Below are positions 24,556 through 32,912 of a stretch of DNA of 64,000 nucleotides, piece after piece. The position numbers and the translations under genes are program-made. A model generated the notes under the pieces. The model had not been told where the DNA came from. It was given only the letters and a program-made list of their open reading frames with translations, and did not search any database. Location of the stretch: positions 62,001-126,000 of the forward strand of contig NZ_JUIV01000004.1 of the NCBI RefSeq assembly GCF_004151235.1, written 5' to 3'. Source of the DNA: Flavobacterium anhuiense (GTDB lineage Bacteria; Bacteroidota; Bacteroidia; Flavobacteriales; Flavobacteriaceae). Every line of letters begins with the position of its first letter. Position 1 is the stretch's first letter.

Positions 24556-26551
24556 GATTTGGGTTATATTTTATTTCAATATAAGTTGAAGTTCCTTTAT
24601 CCAGAACAGAATCAATTTCTATTTTTCCATTCAAAAAAGCCACACGGTTTTTAATATTACGCAAGCCCATTCCGTCCCTTTTTTCTGCATATTCCACATT
24701 AAAACCAATTCCGTTATCTTCTACAGTAATAAAAAACACATCTTTATTTTGCGAACAAGAAACCAAAATCTGCGATGCTTTGGCATATTTCAAAGAATTA
24801 TTCAGAAGTTCTTGAATAATTCTGAAAATCATAATTTTAAAATGCTGCGGCAAGGTTGTTTTTTTATTCAGATATTGAAATTCGATCGTTGTTTCTGCTG
24901 TAGAATGCGAAGCACATAAATCTCGAAGCGCATGTTCGAGTCCAAGTTTCATTAAACTTTCTGGCATTAAATTCTGAGAAATATTGCGAAGTTCTTTAAT
25001 CGAATCATTCAATAAACCATTAATGTTTGGAGCATTTTCTTTATTCTCGCGATCCGCAAGATTCAAATGCATTTTAAGACCTGAAAGCATACTTCCGAGT
25101 CCGTCGTGAAGATCTCTTGCAATTCTTTTTCTTTCTATTTCTTCTCCTTCAATCAAAGCATTTGAAACAGATAATTTCTGCTGATTCTCCAGCGCTTCGA
25201 GTTCTTGTTTATGATTGACTTCTTTTTGAAAACTTATCTTTTTCTGATAATTATTCCAACTCCATAAAAACAAAACCGTCAGAAACAATACAAACGAAAG
25301 CACCGCAAAAAGCATCATATTCAAACGATTATTATTAACCTGCAAAACCGCTTTTTCATTTTCTGACTGCAGCAAACCAATTTTCTTTTCACTTTCCGCT
25401 TTTTTATATTTTGCCTCAAGTTCTACAATTTCGCTTTTCAATTTGGCATCATTAAGACTGTCGTTTATTACATTGTATTTATTCGAATAATAATACGCTT
25501 TCGGATATTCTTTTGTTGCATTATAAACTTTTGAGAGCTCTTTGTAATAGTTCTTTTTATCGACAATGATAGTTGTATTTTCTATGAGATATTCCAGATT
25601 GCTTTTGGCTTTTTCATAATTTTTCAGTTTAAAAAGCACTTCATATTCTGCAAATTTCAGTCTGTGTACTGCAATAGCATTCTGGTGGCTTTCTGCCGAT
25701 TTGATTCCTTTTTCAAAACTCACTAATGCCTCTTTGTGCTTATTTTGTTTAGCGTAATAAAGTCCTTCCGAATAAAAATAAGAATCATTTAAGTTTGATG
25801 TTGGGTATTTTTCTAATGTAGCATAAGCTTTATCCAAAATTTCTTTGGCATCATAGAAATGTTTCAGCTCTACCAGATTTTCGGCATTTATAATATAGGT
25901 TTCCATCTTAGACTCTGCTAAAGTTGCCGATTTCTTAGTGGCACTTTCGATGTACTTCTGAGCTTGATCTAGATATTCCGCTGCTTTTTCTCGTTCGTCA
26001 TTATTCATAAAAATAATGGCAACTGCTTTATTTAATGCACTGATCAATTCGTAATCGCCACTTTTTTTAGCAATCGGAATCGCTTCATTTACCAGCAATT
26101 TCATATAAGCGTTTTCATTATTCTTTCGCTGTTGCATTATACCATAATTCTGAAGTATCACAGCGCGAAGTTTATAGGCTTCTTTATTTCGATATTTTTT
26201 GAGTTTAGTATTGGCTTCAAGCAAAGCTTTTTCAAAACCTTCCAAATCACCTTTTTCTATAAAACTGTAGGCATTATAAAAAATAGAAGCATCTTTTAGA
26301 AAAGGAAATTTGACTTTGAGCTTATTCGCCTGTTCCAAATATTCTTTAGATTTTTTTGCATCCTGAGCCATTAAAAAAAGTTTTGATAATCTAAAACTAT
26401 TCAAACTTTTGACACTATCGGATTTTGTGTTTTTTGTGATTTTAACAATACTGTCAATATAAACAGTATCATCATCTAATGAAAGAATTACTTGTGAATT
26501 GGAAATTGCAGTAAAAAACAAAAAAAATAATAAGGCGTAGAGTTTCTTCAT
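24539..26551 (-). CDS. TPR-containing sensor histidine kinase, NarX/DegS type (HisKA_3)
   Basis: 670 residues. Signal peptide ending AISNSQ (about 1-20), then a long periplasmic helical region of tetratricopeptide-like repeats (about 45-375; for example YYAKQNKHKEALVSFEKGIK). A coiled-coil and one membrane helix (about 410-430, MLFAVLSFVLFLTVLFLW) lead to HisKA_3 with phospho-His in RIARDLHDGLGSML and an ATPase domain (NNSLKYAKAS, VEDNGIGF, DGMGLRNIKNRV). It pairs with the NarL-type regulator. A TTG-N18-TAACTTTG promoter precedes it. Confidence 0.92.
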   Translation of the reverse strand: MKKLYALLFFLFFTAISNSQVILSLDDDTVYIDSIVKITKNTKSDSVKSLNSFRLSKLFLMAQDAKKSKEYLEQANKLKVKFPFLKDASIFYNAYSFIEKGDLEGFEKALLEANTKLKKYRNKEAYKLRAVILQNYGIMQQRKNNENAYMKLLVNEAIPIAKKSGDYELISALNKAVAIIFMNNDEREKAAEYLDQAQKYIESATKKSATLAESKMETYIINAENLVELKHFYDAKEILDKAYATLEKYPTSNLNDSYFYSEGLYYAKQNKHKEALVSFEKGIKSAESHQNAIAVHRLKFAEYEVLFKLKNYEKAKSNLEYLIENTTIIVDKKNYYKELSKVYNATKEYPKAYYYSNKYNVINDSLNDAKLKSEIVELEAKYKKAESEKKIGLLQSENEKAVLQVNNNRLNMMLFAVLSFVLFLTVLFLWSWNNYQKKISFQKEVNHKQELEALENQQKLSVSNALIEGEEIERKRIARDLHDGLGSMLSGLKMHLNLADRENKENAPNINGLLNDSIKELRNISQNLMPESLMKLGLEHALRDLCASHSTAETTIEFQYLNKKTTLPQHFKIMIFRIIQELLNNSLKYAKASQILVSCSQNKDVFFITVEDNGIGFNVEYAEKRDGMGLRNIKNRVAFLNGKIEIDSVLDKGTSTYIEIKYNPNHDYEV

Positions 26552-26567
26552 AAATGTGGCATTTACC

Positions 26568-26596
26568 CAAAGTTATTAAAGCTTAACGACTTTCAA
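26568..26596 (-). promoter_or_regulatory. Kinase-gene promoter TTG-N18-TAACTTTG
   Basis: On the minus strand TTG (26596-26594), 18 nt, then TAACTTTG (26575-26568), close upstream of the kinase start at 26551. Confidence 0.7.
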
Positions 26597-26614
26597 AAAG
26601 AAATTGCTTGCATT

Positions 26615-26654
26615 TACCTGATATCAGGTAATAAAAAATACACTTTATCAGGTA
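26615..26654. promoter_or_regulatory. Two 7-2-7 inverted operator sites between the kinase and lipoprotein genes
   Basis: Site 1, TACCTGA-TA-TCAGGTA (26615-26630), is perfectly symmetric and extends to TTACC...GGTAA. Site 2, TACACTT-TA-TCAGGTA (26639-26654), keeps the right half exactly. The sites are 24 bp apart and site 2 abuts the TTG of the lipoprotein promoter. The 7-2-7 layout is that of NarL-type regulators. Confidence 0.65.
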
Positions 26655-26685
26655 TTGCCGTCCCGTAAGTAAGGGTCTAATTTTG
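26655..26685 (+). promoter_or_regulatory. Lipoprotein promoter TTG-N20-TAATTTTG
   Basis: TTG (26655-26657), 20 nt, then TAATTTTG (26678-26685); the ATG is at 26719. Operator site 2 touches its upstream element. Confidence 0.75.
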
Positions 26686-26718
26686 TTATAAATCAGATTA
26701 TTAATTAAAAGACATATT

Positions 26719-27120
26719 ATGAAATCAATTTTGAAAACCTTAGCAATCGTAATGACTCTTGCTTTTACAGCAGTTTCTTGCAGCAGTGATAACGACGATA
26801 ACAACTCAGCTCCAGCATCAAGAGATGTAAAATATGAAATTACTGGAAATTATACTGGACAACTTGATGTAACCTATATGGAAAAAAGCGGCGCTCCGCT
26901 TATTGAAGATGTGCCTTCATTACCATGGACTAAAGAATTTACTGCCGATGCAGATTCTGATGGCGCGTTGGTACACACAAGTGGTTACGGAGGAGTTGCT
27001 GGACAAACTGTGACAGCTAAAGTTTATGTGGGAGGAAAAGTAGTTTCTGAGTTAACAGGAAAAGCAGATAGTGAAGGAATCATTGTTGTACATCCTAAAA
27101 CATATATTTTTCCCAGATAA
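26719..27120 (+). CDS. Small lipoprotein resembling MmpS-type accessory proteins
   Basis: 133 residues. Lipobox FTAVSC (Cys21), followed by acidic SSDNDDNN, a composition seen at surface-exposed lipoproteins of this phylum. The mature part is a small beta-sandwich: VKYEITGNYTGQLDVTYMEK, LPWTKEF, TVTAKVYVGGKVVSEL. The YEVTG ... VTY ... LPW ... dGKVV order resembles MmpS transport-accessory proteins; this is a resemblance, not a firm assignment. It is divergent from the NarL-type kinase operon, with operator sites at its promoter, so it is probably a target of that system. A strong terminator follows. Confidence 0.75.
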   Translation: MKSILKTLAIVMTLAFTAVSCSSDNDDNNSAPASRDVKYEITGNYTGQLDVTYMEKSGAPLIEDVPSLPWTKEFTADADSDGALVHTSGYGGVAGQTVTAKVYVGGKVVSELTGKADSEGIIVVHPKTYIFPR

Positions 27121-27159
27121 ATCTTACTTTAAAATTTTAGATTTTTGTTTTTGGTAAAA

Positions 27160-27192
27160 GAAAGCTTCGCAATTGCGAAGCTTCTTTTTTTT
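27160..27192. terminator. Terminator between the lipoprotein and anti-sigma genes
   Basis: GAAGCTTCGC is mirrored around AATT by GCGAAGCTTC (27161-27184), followed by a run of T. It lies between convergent genes. Confidence 0.85.
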
Positions 27193-27787
27193 ATGATTCC
27201 AACTGATTGTTGACTTCCTCAAATTTTTCAATCAGACTATTAATTTTTTCTTGCTGTTTTTTGGTTTGTTTTGGATGGATATACAACCAATTAAACAACA
27301 TCCATAACAATGTTATTCCATAAGTTAAAATCGCCATCCAAGCTGTCATCCTGCTTGCATATTCATACATATACAAACAAATTCCAACCGTTAACAAAAC
27401 AAAATACAAAGTCATTAGTTTTGTCTGCATGAAGTTTTGTTTCTTTTTAATTAAAATTAAGTTTTGCAAATACTCTTGATTGGTTTGATTTGCTTCTATA
27501 TTTTTATAATTGCCTAATAGTTTGTTGTAGACCATTAAATAAATCACCATTGCCAAAATCACCAAAACAATTCCGATTTTAGTCGAAATAAATTGTGGCT
27601 GATAATAAAACCAAACAAAAGCAATGAAGGCGCTGGTTCCTAAAAGCAGAATGTTCGTAAGCCACAAACAACGCAATCCAGTTTTTTTAAACTTATTTAT
27701 TCGTGCCAGCAAATCGGTCATATCTGGCTGACTTACGGATTGTTTTTTCCATAAATCTTTAAAATCTATATTATTATCGTTGTCCAT
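27191..27787 (-). CDS. Probable membrane anti-sigma factor
   Basis: 198 residues. A short cytoplasmic N-terminus (NIDFKDLWKKQSVSQPDMTD) is followed by four hydrophobic segments (about 40-58, 65-83, 118-135, 142-160) and a charged C-terminal helix. It starts 14 bp inside the ECF sigma gene, the usual position of an anti-sigma factor. No zinc-binding HxxxCxxC motif is present, so it would belong to the non-ZAS type often found in Bacteroidota. The anti-sigma role is inferred from position. Confidence 0.65.
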   Translation of the reverse strand: MDNDNNIDFKDLWKKQSVSQPDMTDLLARINKFKKTGLRCLWLTNILLLGTSAFIAFVWFYYQPQFISTKIGIVLVILAMVIYLMVYNKLLGNYKNIEANQTNQEYLQNLILIKKKQNFMQTKLMTLYFVLLTVGICLYMYEYASRMTAWMAILTYGITLLWMLFNWLYIHPKQTKKQQEKINSLIEKFEEVNNQLES

Positions 27788-28247
27788 TTTCTTTAAATTT
27801 TTGAGTCAGTTTTTCTTTAATTCTGTGAATTTTCACTCTAACATTTGCTTCAGAAAGACCGACGATTTTAGCAATTTCATTTTGTTTGATATCTTCTAAT
27901 TCTAACGAAATTATAATACGATCTGTTTCTGGAAGCTCAGCGATACATTTATACAAGAATTGAATCTGAGGTTCTAATGAGGTTAGTTTTTCTTCTGAAA
28001 GATGAACAGGAAGTTCAGATTTCGGAAAACGTTTTTGCTTTTCTATCTGTCTCAGACAATTGTTGGAAGCAATTCTAAAAATCCAGGTTCCAATAGAAGA
28101 TTCATTTCTGAACGTTTCCAATTTCTGCCAGACAATTATAAAAGTTTCCTGAGCCAAATCCTGAGCGGCGTCATAATCGTTTACGAAACCCATGCAAAGC
28201 CTGAAAATTCGATCCCAATAGGTTTTATATATTTGTTCGAATTCCAT
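27774..28247 (-). CDS. ECF-family RNA polymerase sigma factor
   Basis: 157 residues. Region 2: YKTYWDRIFRLCMGFVNDYD, then AQDLAQETFIIVWQKLETFR. Region 4: LPETDRIIISLELEDIKQNE, then IAKIVGLSEANVRVKIHRIK. No extra C-terminal domain. It follows the hydrolase gene by 1 bp and overlaps the putative anti-sigma gene, so all three form one operon. Confidence 0.92.
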   Translation of the reverse strand: MEFEQIYKTYWDRIFRLCMGFVNDYDAAQDLAQETFIIVWQKLETFRNESSIGTWIFRIASNNCLRQIEKQKRFPKSELPVHLSEEKLTSLEPQIQFLYKCIAELPETDRIIISLELEDIKQNEIAKIVGLSEANVRVKIHRIKEKLTQKFKENGQR

Positions 28248-28248
28248 C

Positions 28249-29097
28249 TTATGCTTTTATAAAATTGTTTAACTGCTCCATGTACCAAGCGGTATCGTCG
28301 TACATAATAAAATGAAGCCCTTTGTTAGCGTACTTAAAATTAGCTGTTTTCAAATTTGCATATTGTGTTTCAATTGCGGGTTTTAAATTTATAAAATAAG
28401 ATTCTAATAAAACTAAAGACGGACATTTTACCTGTGCGATTTTCGCTCTTAAATCGGTATTGTAAAAGTCACAATACATTTGCCCAAAAGTATTTCGGTC
28501 CGATTTTACGCTCCAGCCAATAACCATCTCCATTTTAGATTGATCTTGCAGAAGTCTCGGCATCATTTGTTTCTGCATATCGTAAAATTGAGTTTCGTTC
28601 ATACCCGTCATTTGAGCTACCATTGGCGAACAATCATTATTTTCTTTTAATTTAAAAGAAGGATCGCTCAAAGCCGCCAGACACGGAATCACATCGACAA
28701 CAACAATTTTTCCTATCAATTCTGGATAATCGGCTGCAATGGCAAGTGCCAATCCTCCGCCCATACTATGACCAATTAAGATTGGCTTTTCGATTTTATT
28801 GTCTTTTATATAAGCAGCGATTTCGTTTTTCCAGTTTTCAAATGATGGATTCGGCTGTGGTTGTATTCCAGCGAAACCCGACATTGTAAGTGTATAACAA
28901 GTGAAGTCTTTTTCGAATGCGATTTTAGTGTCTTTCCAAACTTCGCCAGAAGAAGCAAATCCCGGAATGAAGATTATAGATTGTTTTCCTTTACCAGTTT
29001 TAATTACTTCAAAAGGATATTGTTTTGTTTGCGCAAAAACATTTAGACATAATGCTGAGAATAAGAATGCGATAATTAAGATGATATACTTTTTCAT
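28249..29097 (-). CDS. Exported alpha/beta hydrolase
   Basis: 282 residues. Signal peptide ending LNVFAQ (about 1-22). Alpha/beta-hydrolase core: IIFIPGFASSGEVWKDT (oxyanion region), the nucleophile elbow PILIGHSMGGGLALAIAADY with GHSMG, VVDVIPCLA, and the C-terminal His in KGLHFIMYDD. It is periplasmic or envelope-located. First gene of the operon with the ECF sigma factor, which suggests it belongs to that stress response. The substrate is unknown. Confidence 0.88.
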   Translation of the reverse strand: MKKYIILIIAFLFSALCLNVFAQTKQYPFEVIKTGKGKQSIIFIPGFASSGEVWKDTKIAFEKDFTCYTLTMSGFAGIQPQPNPSFENWKNEIAAYIKDNKIEKPILIGHSMGGGLALAIAADYPELIGKIVVVDVIPCLAALSDPSFKLKENNDCSPMVAQMTGMNETQFYDMQKQMMPRLLQDQSKMEMVIGWSVKSDRNTFGQMYCDFYNTDLRAKIAQVKCPSLVLLESYFINLKPAIETQYANLKTANFKYANKGLHFIMYDDTAWYMEQLNNFIKA

Positions 29098-29166
29098 TTT
29101 TAATAGTTTTAAGTTGTTAAAATTCTAATAGCAATAAATTGTTAATTAAATCGGATCCATGCTTTT

Positions 29167-29192
29167 GATACGGCAACTATTAAAATGTTACA
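29167..29192 (-). promoter_or_regulatory. Candidate ECF-type promoter of the hydrolase-sigma operon
   Basis: On the minus strand TGTAAC (29192-29187) and CGTATC (29172-29167) resemble the GTAAC ... CGT pairs of ECF promoters, 14 nt apart, somewhat shorter than the usual spacing. Tentative. Confidence 0.3.
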
Positions 29193-29209
29193 AAAGTTTT
29201 TAAATTTTT

Positions 29210-29588
29210 AATAAATCCCGACAGCTATCGGGACCAAACTCCAATGTTGGTGCGGGTTTTTAACCGCAAAGTGCGCGATTTTTTTTGCCACAAAGGCGCT
29301 AGGTCGCAAAGTTTTTCTCTTAGTTTGTCTTCTAAAGGAGGAACGGTATGCATTGTCAATCTGAGCGAAGTCGAAGACCACGCTAGAAGCTCCGCAATCA
29401 AAATCGTCAATCTTTGTAGAGTTACTTGTGTGGTCTTCGACTTCGCTCAGACTGACAAACTATAAGCTTTTCGAAATAAAATTTGTGGAAATTCGTGTAA
29501 TTTGTGGCAAAAAACAAAGCACAAAAAAAATCCCAAACCCCAATCGTAAAATTGGAATTTGGAATTTTTATATTGAAAATTAATTTGG
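29210..29588. repeat. Composite intergenic repeat region between the hydrolase operon and leuS
   Basis: The 491-bp gap from 29098 holds, in order: the operon leader; TCCCGACAGCTATCGGGA (29217-29234); a CGCAAAG block with ACCGCAAAGTGCGCG (29262-29276) and TCGCAAAG; the pair CTGAGCGAAGTCGAAGACCA (from 29361) and TGGTCTTCGACTTCGCTCAG (29431-29450), with 21-bp perfect complementarity when one more base is counted on each arm; GTGGAAATTCGTGTAATTTG (29484-29503); and AATTTGGAATTT units (29548-29570). No ORF is convincing. Confidence 0.75.
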
Positions 29589-32453
29589 TTATCCTACCAA
29601 ATTGATGATTTTTCCAGGAACGATAATCACTTTATTCGGCGTTCTTCCGTCCAAGTGTTTTTGAGTTCTTTCGTCTTTCATAACGATTTCTTCGATTTGT
29701 TCTTTGGTTAAATCCAAAGGCAATTCGATTGTGAAACGCATTTTTCCGTTGAACGAAACTGGATATTCTTTATTAGTTTCAACTAAATGTTTTTCCTCAA
29801 AAATTGGGAACGCAACTTCAGAAATTGAAGTCGTATGTCCTAACTGTGACCATAATTCTTCAGCAATATGAGGCGCATAAGGCGAAACTAAAATCGCTAA
29901 TGGCTCTAAAATCGCTCTTGAATGACAGTTTTGAGAAGACAATTCATTCACACAAATCATAAATTGAGAAACCGAAGTATTGAAAGAGAAATTCTCGATA
30001 TCTTCTGCTACTTTTTTGATTGTTTTGTGTAACGATTTCAAGTTGTCTTTTATTGGTTCGTCGTTGTTTACGATTAAACCATTATCATCAAAATACAATC
30101 TCCATAATTTTTTCAAGAAACCAAAAACTCCCGAAATACCAGCAGTATTCCAAGGTTTTGCCTGCTCTAACGGACCTAAGAACATTTCGTATAAACGTAA
30201 TGTATCAGCACCATATTCTGCACAGATATCATCTGGAGTTACTACGTTGTAGTATGATTTAGACATTTTTTCTACTTCACGACCTACAATGTATTTTCCG
30301 TTTTCGTCAAAAATAAATTCCGCAGTATTGAAATCTTCTCTCCAAGCTTTGAACTTTTCGATATTTAATTCGTCAGAAGAATTAACAAAATGAACATCAA
30401 CACGAATTGGCTGTACATTTTGACCTTCAATTTTATTTTTAGACACAAAAGTATTTGTTCCTTCTAATCTGTAAACATAAGCCGTTGTACCTAAAATCAT
30501 TCCCTGATTGATCAGTTTTTTGAATGGTTCTTCGGTTGGAGCAAAACCCTTGTCTTTTAAGAATTTATTCCAGAAACGAGAATACAACAAGTGTCCTGTT
30601 GCATGTTCGCTTCCTCCAATGTATAAATCTACATTTTCCCAGTAAGCTAAAGCTTCTTTAGACGCAAATTCATTTTCATTGTGTGCGTCCATATAACGCA
30701 TCCAATACCATGAACTTCCCGCCCAACCTGGCATTGTGTTCAATTCTAAAGGAAAAATTGAAACATTATCAACTAAATCAGTTGCAACAACTTTATTTTG
30801 TTTTGTATCCCAAGCCCAAACTGCTGCATTTCCTAATGGAGGCAAACCGTCTTCAGTTGGCAAATACTTTTCTACTTCTGGAAGAATAATTGGCAAATGC
30901 TGCGTCTCGATCATTTTTGGCAATCCATTCACATAATAAACTGGGAATGGTTCTCCCCAATAACGCTGACGAGAGAAAACAGCATCACGCAGACGGTAAT
31001 TTGTTTTACCTTTTCCTTGACCGATTTCTTCTAATTTAGCAATTGCTTTTTTAGTACCTTCTTTATAATTTAATCCGTTTAAGAAGTCAGAATTTGCGAT
31101 TTCAACGTTGTCTTTTGATCCGTAAGCCGCTTCAGAAATATCAACATTTGCGAAAATATTTTTGATTTCCTGCATTCCGTTTTGACCTTTAAAGAAATTC
31201 GCAAAAGCGTAATCTCTTTCGTCTCCGCAAGGAACCGCCATTACAGCACCAGTTCCGTAACCAGCCAAAACATAATCACCAATCCAAACCGGAATTGGCT
31301 CTTTTGTAAAAGGATGTTCAGCATAAGCTCCTGTAAATGCACCAGAAATGGTTTTTACATCAGCCATACGCTCACGTTCTGAACGTTTTGCTGTTTTTTC
31401 GATGTACGCTTCAACTTCTGCTTTTTGTTCTGGAGTTGTAATTTTAGCAACCAAATCATGTTCTGGAGCCAAAGTCATAAAAGTTACTCCAAAAATTGTA
31501 TCAGGACGAGTGGTGAAAACTTCAATTACTTCGTCATGATCTTTCACATTAAAAGTTACCAAGGCACCAACCGATTTCCCAATCCAGTTTCTTTGAGATT
31601 CTTTGATAGACTCACTCCAATCGATATCGTTTAGACCTTCAAGCAAGCGTTCGGCATAAGCAGAAATTCGCATACTCCATTGTGTCATTTTTTTTCTTAT
31701 AACAGGAAAGCCTCCACGTTCTGAAACTCCATTTACAATTTCGTCATTTGCCAAAACAGTTCCTAAGCCTGGACACCAGTTTACTTCGGTTTCTGCCAAA
31801 TACGTCAATCTATATTGCAAAAGGATTTTTTCTTGCTCATCTTTAGAAAATGCATTCCATTCGCTTGACGAAAAAACTGCAATATTATCATCAGAAACGG
31901 CATTTACATTTGCATTTCCTTCTTTTTCAAAAAATGAAATTAAAGTTGAAATATCTTCTGCTTTGTCTGTATTTTTATTGTACCAAGAATTGAACAGCTG
32001 GATAAAAATCCATTGTGTATGTTTGTAATAATCTGGATTTGACGTACGCACTTCACGAGCCCAGTCAAATGAGAATCCGATTTTATCTAATTGTTTTCTG
32101 TAACCCGCAATTTGTTTTCCTTCCTTATCTACTCCACCGTCAATATTTACACGTGTTGTATCTTCTGGACGTTGTCCTGTCTGAATCGCATACTGTTCTG
32201 CAGGTAATCCGAAACTATCGTAACCCATTGGATGCAAAACATTGAAACCTTGATGTCTTTTGAAACGAGAATACACATCTGAAGCAATATAACCCAGTGG
32301 ATGCCCTACGTGTAATCCTGCTCCAGACGGATAAGGAAACATGTCGAGAACATAATGTTTCGGTTTTTCGGAGTTATTTTTTGCTGCAAAAGTTTGATTT
32401 TCTGCCCAATATTTTTGCCATTTGGCTTCAATTTCGTTTGGATTGTACTTCAT
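29589..32453 (-). CDS. leuS: Leucyl-tRNA synthetase
   Basis: 954 residues, the length expected for bacterial LeuRS. It charges tRNA-Leu and edits mischarged products. The class I HIGH equivalent is SGAGLHVGHPLGY (about 43-55). The CP1 editing domain carries TRPDTIFGVTFMTLAPEHDL. The KMSKS loop is VEKMSKSYYNVVTPDDI near residue 725. The anticodon-binding region and small C-terminal domain (DLTKEQIEEIV..., TPNKVIIVPGKIINLV) are complete. Monocistronic, with a very good promoter upstream. Confidence 0.98.
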   Translation of the reverse strand: MKYNPNEIEAKWQKYWAENQTFAAKNNSEKPKHYVLDMFPYPSGAGLHVGHPLGYIASDVYSRFKRHQGFNVLHPMGYDSFGLPAEQYAIQTGQRPEDTTRVNIDGGVDKEGKQIAGYRKQLDKIGFSFDWAREVRTSNPDYYKHTQWIFIQLFNSWYNKNTDKAEDISTLISFFEKEGNANVNAVSDDNIAVFSSSEWNAFSKDEQEKILLQYRLTYLAETEVNWCPGLGTVLANDEIVNGVSERGGFPVIRKKMTQWSMRISAYAERLLEGLNDIDWSESIKESQRNWIGKSVGALVTFNVKDHDEVIEVFTTRPDTIFGVTFMTLAPEHDLVAKITTPEQKAEVEAYIEKTAKRSERERMADVKTISGAFTGAYAEHPFTKEPIPVWIGDYVLAGYGTGAVMAVPCGDERDYAFANFFKGQNGMQEIKNIFANVDISEAAYGSKDNVEIANSDFLNGLNYKEGTKKAIAKLEEIGQGKGKTNYRLRDAVFSRQRYWGEPFPVYYVNGLPKMIETQHLPIILPEVEKYLPTEDGLPPLGNAAVWAWDTKQNKVVATDLVDNVSIFPLELNTMPGWAGSSWYWMRYMDAHNENEFASKEALAYWENVDLYIGGSEHATGHLLYSRFWNKFLKDKGFAPTEEPFKKLINQGMILGTTAYVYRLEGTNTFVSKNKIEGQNVQPIRVDVHFVNSSDELNIEKFKAWREDFNTAEFIFDENGKYIVGREVEKMSKSYYNVVTPDDICAEYGADTLRLYEMFLGPLEQAKPWNTAGISGVFGFLKKLWRLYFDDNGLIVNNDEPIKDNLKSLHKTIKKVAEDIENFSFNTSVSQFMICVNELSSQNCHSRAILEPLAILVSPYAPHIAEELWSQLGHTTSISEVAFPIFEEKHLVETNKEYPVSFNGKMRFTIELPLDLTKEQIEEIVMKDERTQKHLDGRTPNKVIIVPGKIINLVG

Positions 32454-32495
32454 TTCTAAGTGACTAAGATTCTAAGTTACTAAGGCTCTAAGCTT
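32454..32495. repeat. CTAAG-type tandem run in the leuS leader
   Basis: TTCTAAGTGACTAAGATTCT, then AAGTTACTAAGGCTCTAAGC: five CTAAG units about 10 bp apart, placed between the leuS promoter and its start codon and so part of the 5' untranslated RNA. Confidence 0.75.
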
Positions 32496-32516
32496 TTCAC
32501 TAAATTAATTTAGCCG

Positions 32517-32547
32517 CAAATTTACATTTATTGTTGTTTGTAGCAAA
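32517..32547 (-). promoter_or_regulatory. leuS promoter TTTG-N19-TAAATTTG
   Basis: On the minus strand TTTG (32547-32544) is followed after 19 nt by TAAATTTG (32524-32517). It implies a leader of about 55-60 nt containing the CTAAG run. Confidence 0.8.
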
Positions 32548-32639
32548 GCTATTTCATTGGCAAACAAATAAAATAATGAATTACTTGTTTAGGGTTAAGT
32601 AAAAACACGAATTATTACGATTAAAAATATGTACTTAGA

Positions 32640-32785
32640 TTCTTTTTTTGCCACATATTAAAGAATTTAAGCAGACTTAAAAATCAATTTTTAATCTTTT
32701 TAATCTTTTTAATCTTTTTAATCTGTGGCAAACTTTTTACTTTGCGGACCTTAAGCAAAACTTTGCGTTCTTTGCTTTAATTATT
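32640..32785. repeat. TTTAATCTTTTTAATCTTTT tandem run inside a TTGCCACA...TGTGGCAA hairpin
   Basis: TTGCCACATATTAAAGAATT (from 32649) opens and TTTTAATCTGTGGCAAAC (ending 32732) closes an imperfect hairpin. Its right arm contains four copies of TTTTTAATC. CTTTGCG units follow (32743-32780). With the leuS promoter this accounts for the 459-bp gap before ftsX; no ORF is seen. Confidence 0.7.
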
Positions 32786-32912
32786 CATGTAACACTTTGC
32801 ATCAAATAAAACTTCTTTTCTATATTTAAATCGTACTTTTAAGTATAAAAGTTTGTTATTAACTTTAAATAAAGAAATTCTTTATTATTTTTACCACATA
32901 ATTTAAGTATCT

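Noticed and set aside
29225..29465. Overlapping ORFs of 61-75 codons on both strands before leuS
   Set aside because: They read through the inverted CTGAGCG repeat and CGCAAAG block, so both strands give similar peptides. No promoter, start context or hydrophobic pattern supports a gene.
29098..29588. tRNA or other structured RNA gene in the large gap before leuS
   Set aside because: The stems found are the dispersed inverted repeats; no T-loop (GTTCGAATC-like), anticodon stem or CCA end could be placed. No tRNA was recognised anywhere in the window.
32690..32732. Four tandem TTTTTAATC units considered as a CRISPR-like array
   Set aside because: Units are 9-10 bp and contiguous without spacers, and no cas genes are near. 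They are simple tandem repeats inside a hairpin. The other repeat runs were rejected as CRISPR for the same reason.
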